Below, piece after piece: positions 44,301 through 49,109 of a stretch of DNA of 49,109 nt (the stretch's first letter is position 1; each line of letters opens with the position of its first letter). A program made the translations under genes and the position numbers. The notes beneath the pieces are model-generated. The model was not told the DNA's origin. It saw only the letters and a list, made by a program, of their open reading frames with translations, and did not search any database. This stretch comes from JAIXUI01 sp943373175 (lineage in GTDB: Bacteria > Bacteroidota > Bacteroidia > UBA7662 > JAIXUI01). The stretch lies in contig CALSBM010000016.1 of NCBI GenBank assembly GCA_943373175.1, positions 1 to 49,109 of the forward strand, read 5' to 3'.

Positions 44301-45677
44301 TGCTAATTTCCGTGCAAAGGTTTTCTCGTAATCAACGGTATTATTTAGCGTATTAAACGGTGCTGTAGAAGAAAGTATATCGAGCGAATTGTTGGTATTC
44401 CTGATTCCGTTATTGGCTTCTAAGGAGTTGAATAAGTTATTCGCATTATTCCGGGTTAAAAGAGACCCTCCGGTTGATTGAATTGCTCCGGTTTTATCCC
44501 AAGGGCTTACTTCTCCCATATCCATAAATGCCAACACATCCCTAACATCAGCACTTATGTTGTTACGGCTAGTAACCCAAACTTCTACCCGAGTAATCAC
44601 CACATTCGAGCGAATAACCGGAAGGCTGCTCATGGCTCTGTTGAAGTTATTATAGAAATACTGACCCAAGAAAAAGTGGCGATTTACATCGTATTGGTCG
44701 GCGGAAAAGTCAAATCGGGTAGTTTGGGCACCACCTTTCACTTGTACATTCTGGGCGCGACCCATTTGTTGGGTTAAAATGGTGGTCATTCTTAGCCTTC
44801 CGAACTGCACTTCAGCTTTTACACCGAACAAACTCTGGCTTCCTTGTATCAAGGTTGATTTTAAAGGAAGTGATACGTTTCCTAATTCAATTTTCTTGAT
44901 AATCTCATCTTCTAAGCCATTGTACTCTAACTTCATCTGGTTTTCGAAGTTGAAAACCGACTGGGTATTCTGAACGGCTGAGAACTTCAACTTCTCTCCG
45001 ATAGAGCCGGTAACATTCATCTGAATGTTCATGTTGAAGTCGAAGTTGGTGAAGGAACGTTGCTGAACCGGAATGTTGGGATTTTCTACCACGTTTCGGT
45101 TGAATGCAAATCGAAGTTCAGCAGAACCTTGTGGCCTGATATCGACAAATGCACCTCCGAAAATTTTATCGAAGATTTTCGGACCTACATAAATTTTAGG
45201 TATTAGTCCGCCTCCACTATTATCCAAGCCGGTTGCATTAGGAGAAGAACCGGTTCCGGATCGCTGTTTCCAGTATGAGCGTTGGTTTTTATCCGACTCA
45301 TAGCGCATGTATTCTTCGAACGTCAGGTACTGCGCTGAACCCAAATACTGCCCGTTAAGCTTCTGTCTTAACACATAGCGTTTGCTTATCGGGTCGTAAG
45401 TAACTTCATTTTGAACTCCCGGATTGTTGAAGTTAAATGGGTTTCCACTTCCAGAAGGGGGTGTTCCTCCTCGATTGTCCTGTATAGGAAATCGAAGTTT
45501 GGTAGAATCTCCATCAGCATCGGAATTAAAAAGCAACCAAGGCATAATGCGAAACAGCAACGCCTCTTCCAGTACTGGCTCGGTAACCGCCAATACAGGC
45601 TCAAAGGCCATGAAAATTAGGCCGATAAGCAACAGGACTACCCTGAACCTCTTAGTTGATCTCTTTGGGGGTTTCAC
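38400..45677 (-). CDS. sprA: Gliding motility / T9SS outer-membrane translocon protein SprA
   Basis: 2425 residues, the usual SprA size. The start is a GTG that directly follows the ruvA stop codon (TAA-GTG). Signal peptide RFRVVLLLIGLIFMAFEPVLA. The N-terminal part has the SprA pattern IPKIYVGPKIFDKIFGGAFVDIRPQGSAELRFAFNRNVVENP...NFDFNMNIQMNVTGSIGEKLKFSAVQNTQS. SprA forms a very large beta-barrel pore in the outer membrane through which T9SS cargo passes. An unusual run of Lys/Glu (KKKQQEKERKKAQDKDKKK, near residue 1915) lies in a connecting loop. It is the third gene of the maeB-ruvA-sprA transcript. The adhesin and the M1 peptidase in this window are candidate cargo. Confidence 0.96.
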   Translation of the reverse strand: MKPPKRSTKRFRVVLLLIGLIFMAFEPVLAVTEPVLEEALLFRIMPWLLFNSDADGDSTKLRFPIQDNRGGTPPSGSGNPFNFNNPGVQNEVTYDPISKRYVLRQKLNGQYLGSAQYLTFEEYMRYESDKNQRSYWKQRSGTGSSPNATGLDNSGGGLIPKIYVGPKIFDKIFGGAFVDIRPQGSAELRFAFNRNVVENPNIPVQQRSFTNFDFNMNIQMNVTGSIGEKLKFSAVQNTQSVFNFENQMKLEYNGLEDEIIKKIELGNVSLPLKSTLIQGSQSLFGVKAEVQFGRLRMTTILTQQMGRAQNVQVKGGAQTTRFDFSADQYDVNRHFFLGQYFYNNFNRAMSSLPVIRSNVVITRVEVWVTSRNNISADVRDVLAFMDMGEVSPWDKTGAIQSTGGSLLTRNNANNLFNSLEANNGIRNTNNSLDILSSTAPFNTLNNTVDYEKTFARKLAPTEYTFNQMLGFVSLNQSLNNDEVLGVAYEYTVNGQVFRVGEFSNEVPSDQANPQMLYLKMLKGTTIRPSLPIWRLMMKNIYSLNAFQINKQDFILNLVYADYTNGYKNFLPEGSLSGKQLIQVLGLDNLTVQLEPSPDGMFDFIDNVTIFPANGRVMFPKAEPFGRDLIEEFRKAGNTPDEIIARYAFTQLYDSTKAWAMQFPELNRYRLTGQYQGSQSNEISLGAFNIPRGSVQVMAGNRQLQENVHYTVDYVQGRVKIIDMALMNSGENINVRFENNPMLNMQSRTLIGSRFDYRVNQDINLGGTLIHLNERPITPKVNQGDEPTSNIMVGLDGSYRSDSRALTQLIDKLPLISTKETSTITFSGEYAHLIPGSPSAISVDGGLSYIDDFEGSENSIDIRLPLAWSISSVPPTFPEASERNSLSSGKNRAKIAWYNIDPLFFRTSGITPSHIANDRNLRSNHYMREVLEQEVFPNRQLANNQPLNIATFDVAYYPNERGPYNYDANGISADGKLTNPQKRWGGIMRRIETNDFEAANVEFVEFWMMDPFIYNPTSTGGDFILNLGNISEDVLKDGRRAFENGLPKQPGLNPTDTTTWGIVPRVQPIVNAFDNDPAARRFQDVGLDGMNDETERSFLDTSFIAPLKQLLGVNSPVVAQIEGDPSGDNYHHYRGSDYDALSLPTLARYKRFNGLQSNSPTDQDSPESYPTSATNLPNSEDINQDNTLTQTEDYFEYRISLRPQDLVVGRNYINDSYTSTVALANGRRETVRWFQFRVPISRPDRKVGNITDFKSIRFLRMYYSNFTDSIITRFASFQLVRVDWRRFLGDLRVPGEYVPVEDNGTTSFSISTVNIEENGNRTPIPYVVPPGIQRVQNVFTTNFQQLNEQALQLRFCNLPDGDSRAAFKNVSFDIRAYKRIKMFVHSEHAVGTSDFRRGELMAFMRLGNDYVSNFYEYELPLTSTPHGTSFGNPSAIWPTENEIDVTFSALNQAKLERNKQGWPFNKPFTVVLSNGHRITILGNPNLANVQTIMLGVRNPKRESVNADDSGQPLCGEVWFNELRLSEFDNKGGWAATGSLQVKLADVGNVTLSGLRRTIGFGSIESKPTDRNRDDLTSYDLASTFELGKLIPERYGIRMPLYYGIAESFSRPEFNPLDQDVLFDDALETARSESSRDSIRRAAETYTSRRGFNLTNVSKQRRPGKKAMPWDVENLSLSYSFTENYSRNPFTENNTQQQHRGSIAYTYNTQAPSIRPFAKLFKKEWMMPLRDFNFSLVPSSFTVRLDIDRQYQELQLRNNSIGESPLTPTFNKNFTMNRQFGLRWDLTRSLKLEFDATVQARVDEPFGALDTEQKRDTVQKNFLNFGRKTKYTQNFSANYNLPFNKIKILDWITGTYQYQGNFDWTAAPLSADSLGNIIQNGQSNRWNFQVNALNLYNKVGFLKKINSDQPFESDKKKQQEKERKKAQDKDKKKATGRDQFGDEVKDKVEQPEDNLSEAERLARNPLRIAAKALMMLKQITLAYTDNNGTVLPGFRPSVQYLGNNFDLNAPGLDFAFGSQRDLRPDVIRNGWLSLDTNLNMPYVRTRSENLQLRATLEPIKDFRIELNWTRNSGSRLQQNFRADADGFIQGFNSLETGDYTVSIITWATAFEKMQTDASQGGFLSSAVFGTLESNRLVIAERLANANPNSIGRGVLDSIYPDGYSRKNLDVVIPAFLSAYTGTDPSKQSLGMFPSIPLPNWRITWGGLGTMRWAKKLFQSINLSHSYRSTYSVNGYTSNLLFEERNGAAFGRDTSRTKDFYPNLQVAQVVISEQLAPLIGVDITLKNSMTFKVEYKQNRTLTLSLLNNRLSELRNNEFTIGFGYRVQKLVLPFLINGQKTTLNNDLNFRFDFNFRDNATLMRDLDGREALPSAGMRTISIKPNIDYTVNEKVNIRLFFDQTINTPFVSTSFPNSQSSGGVVVRFILSN

Positions 45678-46271
45678 TTACGATAAACTGCGAAGTGCAG
45701 ATTTAATCACAGACTCAACCGATATATCAGGTGAAGTGGCCGCTAAAATAGCATCCACCGCTTTTTCTACCTGATTACGATTAAAGCCTAATATGACCAA
45801 GGCTGCTAACGCCTCTTCTTTCGTTTTATTTTGTACTCCTGAAACTGAAGACGAAGTGCCGGTTTCGAGTCTGGAAACTTTGTCTTTCAGTTCAACCATA
45901 AGCCGTTGAGCTGTTTTAGGGCCGATGCCTTTTATCTTCTGAATACCTGCAATTTGCCCAGTGAGCAACATTTGCTTAAAATCGACGGGCGATGTGTAAG
46001 AGAGTATCGTTCTGGCGGTATTCGGTCCAATACCTGAAACACCTATCAGCATTCGGAACAATTGCCTTTCGTCTTCATGAAGAAAACCATACAACTGTTG
46101 ATGATCCTCTCGAACAACAAAATGGGTTAACAGATTCACTTCGTCTAAACCCTGTAACGCTGAATAAGTATTCAAACTGACCTGAATATCAAACGTAATC
46201 CCACTCAAGGTTTCTACCCAGGCTTCAGTCGGATTGAGTCCGGTAAGTTTTCCTTTTATACTATGATACAT
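45678..46271 (-). CDS. ruvA: Holliday junction branch migration protein RuvA
   Basis: 197 residues. N-terminal OB fold (MYHSIKGKLTGLNPTEAWVETLSGITFDIQVSLNTY...THFVVREDHQQLYGFLHEDERQLFRMLIGVSGIGPNTARTIL), two helix-hairpin-helix motifs (VSGIGPNTA; IKGIGPKTAQRLMVELKDK) and a C-terminal RuvB-contacting domain (EEALAALVILGFNRNQVEKAVDAIL). The tetramer binds four-way junctions and, with RuvB, drives branch migration. It lies 5 nt after maeB and directly abuts sprA, so all three are co-transcribed although their roles are unrelated. ruvB and ruvC are not in the window. Confidence 0.97.
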   Translation of the reverse strand: MYHSIKGKLTGLNPTEAWVETLSGITFDIQVSLNTYSALQGLDEVNLLTHFVVREDHQQLYGFLHEDERQLFRMLIGVSGIGPNTARTILSYTSPVDFKQMLLTGQIAGIQKIKGIGPKTAQRLMVELKDKVSRLETGTSSSVSGVQNKTKEEALAALVILGFNRNQVEKAVDAILAATSPDISVESVIKSALRSLS

Positions 46272-46276
46272 GATGA

Positions 46277-48538
46277 TTATCGGGTTTGTGCATCTACAAC
46301 AGCCAGGGTTACCATGTTAACGATTTCTCTGATGGAAGAGCCCAGTTGTAAAATGTGAGCCGGTTTTTTCACTCCAACTAGAATAGGGCCGATAGCTTCT
46401 GCAGCATTAAATCCTTGCAACAGTTTGTATGCAATATTCGCAGAGGTTAAGTCGGGGAAAATGAATGTGTTTGCCGGGCTTTGTACCAACTCACTGAATG
46501 GGAAGTTTTCTCGAAGCAACTCTGCATTGAGGGCAAAATTGGCCTGCATCTCTCCGTCCACTATCAATCCGGGGTAATCCCGCTGCAAAATAGACAATGC
46601 TTTTTGCATCTTAGAAGGAACATCTCCTTGATTCGATCCAAAATTAGAAAACGACAACAAGGCAACACTTGGTCTTATTCCAAATCGTTGAACGGCTTTG
46701 GCTGTGGAAACAGTTATATCTACTAATTCTTCAGCCGTAGGATTGACATTTACTGAGGTATCTGAGAAAAAATAAGGCCCTTTTTTAGTTAACATCACAT
46801 ACATTCCTGCTGCGCGGCTCACACCAGGACTTGTGCCCATAACTTGAAGTATCGGCCTCATGGTGTCTGAATATTTCTTGGTGAGTCCGGAAACAAAGGC
46901 ATCTGCATCTCCCAGTTCCACCATCAACGCCCCATAATAGGCTCTATTTCGGATTAGCTTCTGTGCGTCGTATTGGGTTATCCCTTTTCGCTTTCTTTTC
47001 TCAAATAAATAATGAGCATATTCTTCTCCCTTAGGAGTTGGATTATGAGGGTCGATAATGGGCATCCCGGCTATATCCAACCCATTCTCTTCCACTATCT
47101 TCCTTATCTTTTTTTCATTTCCTAACAGTATCGGAAAAGCGAGCTTGTCATCCATGACTATCTGAGCCGCTTTCAGTATTTTGTAAGTGTCAGCGTCTGC
47201 AAACACCACTCTTTTGGGGTTTTGACGCGCTTTAGAAGTTAATAGGTTAATAAACTTATCATCCAGCCCGAGTCGTTTTTTAAGTTCAGCTTCATACGAA
47301 TTCCAGTCTTGGATAGGATGTTTAGCTACTCCAGACTCCATAGCTGCACGAGCAACAGCCGGCGAAACAGTGTGAATAAGTCGGGGATCGAATGGTTTCG
47401 GGATAATGTATTCGCGTCCGAAACTGATATTCTTTTGGTTATACGCTTGATTAACCATTTCAGGCACCGGCTTCCGTGTTAGATTAGCTATCGCATGAAC
47501 TGCCGCCAGTTTCATAGCCTCATTAATGCAGGTAGCTCGAACGTCTAACGCTCCCCTAAATATGTAAGGAAATCCCAGAACGTTGTTGACCTGATTGGGG
47601 TGGTCGCTTCGTCCTGTTGCCATAATAATATCTGGTCGGGTACTGATTGCAAGTTCGTAGTCAATTTCCGGAGTAGGGTTGGCAAGCGCAAAAACAATGG
47701 GGTTATCCGCCATCGACAGTACCATTTCTGCAGAAACTACATTGCCTTTAGATAATCCTACAAAAACATCGGCTCCAGCCATTGCATCTTCGAGTGTTCT
47801 CAAATCGGTATTTCTGGCGAAAAGCTGCTTTTGAAAATCTAAATCTTCGCGTTCGTGATGTAAGACTCCTTTGGAATCCAGCATGATAATGCTTTCAGGA
47901 TTTGCTCCTAACGCAACGAACAGCTTTGCACAAGAAATGGCCGAAGCACCTGCACCGTTTACAACAATTCTGACATTATCAATCAGCTTGTCAACAATCT
48001 CTAATGCATTGATTAAGGCAGCCCCGGCAATAATTGCCGTTCCATGCTGGTCATCGTGCATGATAGGAATTTGAAGACTTTCTTTCAACCGTTGTTCTAT
48101 TTCAAAACATTCCGGCGCTTTAATATCTTCGAGGTTAATGCCTCCGAAGGTTGGTTCCATCGCCTGAACTGTTTTCACAAACTCATCAACGTTGGTTACA
48201 TTCAGTTCAATATCGAAGACATCAATGTCTGCAAATTTCTTAAACAGCAATCCTTTTCCCTCCATCACAGGCTTAGAGGCTTCTGGACCAATGTTTCCAA
48301 GACCAAGCACTGCAGTACCATTTGAAATTACTGCGACTAAATTGCCCTTTGCGGTATATTGATAAACCAATTCTGGCTCTTCATGGATGCGGGTACAAGG
48401 CAAGGCTACCCCAGGTGAGTAGGCAATCGCCAAATCACGTTGACTGGAAGTTGGTTTAGAGGCTATCACCTCTATTTTGCCCGGGCGTCCCGAAGCATGG
48501 TAATCAAGGATGTCTTTATCTTGTAGTTTCGAAGCCAT
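46277..48538 (-). CDS. maeB: NADP-dependent malic enzyme with C-terminal phosphotransacetylase-like domain
   Basis: 753 residues from the ATG at 48538 (MASKLQDKDILDYHASGRPGKIEV); the longer frame includes the -7 box. The N-terminal 420 residues are malic enzyme: AYSPGVALPCTRI, NLEDIKAPECFEIEQRL, MHDDQHGTAIIAGAAL, VNGAGASAISCAKLF and FALANPTPEIDY. The rest is a PTA-like domain (VFADADTYKILKAAQIVMDDKLAFPILLGN...GTSPGVSRAAGMYVMLTKKGPYFFSDTSVNVNPTAEELVDI) that in this family is usually regulatory. It decarboxylates malate to pyruvate and supplies NADPH. A -7 box TATTTTTG (48552-48559) stands 13 nt upstream; a second, stronger promoter lies at 48882-48911. Confidence 0.95.
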   Translation of the reverse strand: MASKLQDKDILDYHASGRPGKIEVIASKPTSSQRDLAIAYSPGVALPCTRIHEEPELVYQYTAKGNLVAVISNGTAVLGLGNIGPEASKPVMEGKGLLFKKFADIDVFDIELNVTNVDEFVKTVQAMEPTFGGINLEDIKAPECFEIEQRLKESLQIPIMHDDQHGTAIIAGAALINALEIVDKLIDNVRIVVNGAGASAISCAKLFVALGANPESIIMLDSKGVLHHEREDLDFQKQLFARNTDLRTLEDAMAGADVFVGLSKGNVVSAEMVLSMADNPIVFALANPTPEIDYELAISTRPDIIMATGRSDHPNQVNNVLGFPYIFRGALDVRATCINEAMKLAAVHAIANLTRKPVPEMVNQAYNQKNISFGREYIIPKPFDPRLIHTVSPAVARAAMESGVAKHPIQDWNSYEAELKKRLGLDDKFINLLTSKARQNPKRVVFADADTYKILKAAQIVMDDKLAFPILLGNEKKIRKIVEENGLDIAGMPIIDPHNPTPKGEEYAHYLFEKRKRKGITQYDAQKLIRNRAYYGALMVELGDADAFVSGLTKKYSDTMRPILQVMGTSPGVSRAAGMYVMLTKKGPYFFSDTSVNVNPTAEELVDITVSTAKAVQRFGIRPSVALLSFSNFGSNQGDVPSKMQKALSILQRDYPGLIVDGEMQANFALNAELLRENFPFSELVQSPANTFIFPDLTSANIAYKLLQGFNAAEAIGPILVGVKKPAHILQLGSSIREIVNMVTLAVVDAQTR

Positions 48539-48551
48539 GGTGAAAAACGCC

Positions 48552-48559
48552 CAAAAATA
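48552..48559 (-). promoter_or_regulatory. Proximal -7 box in front of maeB
   Basis: TATTTTTG on the minus strand fits TAnnTTTG, 13 nt before the maeB ATG. The nearest TTG is 15 nt upstream, shorter than usual, so strength is uncertain. Confidence 0.45.
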
Positions 48560-48579
48560 CACGAATAGCGTTACCAATG

Positions 48580-48880
48580 TTCACGCCGGAGGAAGGGGGC
48601 TCTTTCTTCACCATTCCAACTTCTGCCCCCTGCCCTGCCGGAACCTCTCACCCCATGTTCTCCGGCACTTCCGACGCTTTGTAGGTTGAAAGCCTTTCAT
48701 CCTCCCCAAGGCTTACTTCACTGGCTTTCAACTTATTTCCGGTGGCCGCCATCTGATTTTCCCTACGTTTCATCCTCTTTCTTCATAAGACGGCCACTTT
48801 CTTTCAAGGAACTAAGGAAAGAGCCGGTTTTGAAATCGTGCTTTGATAGCGCTTTCGGCTCTTTCCCTTAGCTTTCTTTA
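48580..48880 (-). ncRNA. Undescribed structured RNA candidate, or long structured leader of maeB
   Basis: A 419-nt gap (48539-48957) without a coding gene. On the minus strand it is purine-rich and folds into a row of hairpins: CTAAGG...GAGCCG stem of 15-16 bp (48812-48826 with 48856-48871, one bulged C); GTGGCCG/CGGCCAC (48742-48748 with 48791-48797); a perfect 10-bp GTTGAAAGCC/GGCTTTCAAC (48685-48694 with 48723-48732); TGCCGGA/TCCGGCA (48636-48642 with 48661-48667); and GGGGGC/GCCCCC (48595-48600 with 48625-48630). Loops are rich in GAAAG/GGAGG. A perfect TTG-N19-TATCTTTG promoter fires into it, so transcription is expected to start near 48876. I do not recognise it as RNase P RNA, tmRNA, 6S or SRP RNA. 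With no strong terminator before maeB, it may be a stand-alone RNA or a leader of about 340 nt. Confidence 0.55.
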
Positions 48881-48881
48881 A

Positions 48882-48911
48882 CAAAGATAGTTTGACTTTT
48901 CACATTTACAA
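48882..48911 (-). promoter_or_regulatory. Strong consensus promoter firing into the structured region upstream of maeB
   Basis: On the minus strand TTG (48909-48911), exactly 19 nt, then TATCTTTG (48882-48889), the same boxes and spacing as the rpsT promoter in this window. Confidence 0.8.
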
Positions 48912-48957
48912 ACATATTTGTTAATTATTTTAAATAAATTTTTAACCCCTGATTATC

Positions 48958-49109
48958 ATGAAAAAAGTTACTGGACTGGGAGGCATTTTGTTTAAGTGCC
49001 AGGATCCTGTAGTCGTCCGAAACTGGTATAAAACCCACCTCGGAATAGGGAATTCAGAGTATGGGCATTCTTTTTTTTGGAATCCGATTGAAGAAGAGCC
49101 TACAGAAGG
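48958..49109 (+). CDS. VOC (glyoxalase/bleomycin-resistance) family protein, 5' part only
   Basis: Fifty residues from the ATG at 48958, cut by the window end. MKKVTGLGGILFKCQDPVVVRNWYKTHLGIGNSEYGHSFFWNP has the VOC half-domain pattern: a first beta-strand (GGILFKC), the DP..VRNWYKTHLG helix and a Phe/Trp strand. VOC proteins bind a metal and catalyse isomerisation or ring-opening reactions, or confer resistance by binding drugs. The function of this one cannot be told from the fragment. It is divergent from the structured RNA region and its promoter. Confidence 0.8.
   Translation, partial: MKKVTGLGGILFKCQDPVVVRNWYKTHLGIGNSEYGHSFFWNPIEEEPTE

Noticed and set aside
48763..48786. Short upstream reading frame (MKKEDET) in the maeB-upstream region
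   Set aside because: Seven codons without supporting signal; it lies within the loop of a stable hairpin and looks like chance.
48580..48880. RNase P RNA, tmRNA, SRP RNA or a group II intron remnant
   Set aside because: The conserved blocks of the first three are absent. For a group II intron I see neither a convincing domain V nor a reverse transcriptase gene; the resemblance in short GA-rich strings is too thin.

Overview
The window is chromosomal DNA from a member of the Bacteroidota. The evidence is a full-length SprA (the outer-membrane channel of the type IX secretion system, T9SS), two proteins with T9SS C-terminal sorting domains, a lack of Shine-Dalgarno sequences, and promoters of the Bacteroidota form TTG-N18..20-TAnnTTTG. 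I cannot fix the order or genus. Most genes are housekeeping. I see no prophage, insertion sequence, CRISPR array or integrase.

Layout. 0.25-3 kb: a minus-strand group of two DinB-fold proteins flanking a bifunctional NAD(P)H-hydrate repair enzyme, divergent from a flavin reductase. 4-14.8 kb: one 3572-residue secreted metalloprotease/adhesin built from two large internal repeat arrays, followed by a terminator. 14.8-20.4 kb: a GH17-like glycosidase, an NmrA-like oxidoreductase with a TetR regulator (matching palindromes lie at both promoters), a FIST sensory protein and a lipoprotein. 20.4-23.3 kb: tRNA-Ser(GGA), a T9SS-targeted M1 peptidase and pcm. 23.4-26.6 kb: an oxidoreductase, lipoprotein and sugar-phosphate transferase operon, probably for surface glycan synthesis. 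26.6-28.6 kb: an export operon (zinc phospholipase C-like protein, haem lipoprotein, DUF4920 lipoprotein). 28.6-36.3 kb: rpsT, radC, a PAP2-like membrane protein, rpoN, hemN, a UvrD/PcrA helicase and a GNAT acetyltransferase. 36.3-36.5 kb: a probable structured RNA. 36.6-38.3 kb: an RsuA/RluB-type pseudouridine synthase with a long repeat tail. 38.4-48.5 kb: an operon maeB-ruvA-sprA. 48.5-49.1 kb: a strongly structured, purine-rich RNA candidate with its own consensus promoter, then the start of a VOC-family gene cut by the window end.

How the parts fit. SprA is the channel through which the giant adhesin and the M1 peptidase would be exported; their C-terminal domains are the signals. The polyprenyl-phosphate sugar transferase operon would supply surface polysaccharide. 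The least explained elements are the two noncoding structured regions: about 48580-48880 (minus strand; either a separate RNA or a roughly 340-nt maeB leader) and about 36300-36471 (plus strand). Bases 1-255 hold no gene I can support.
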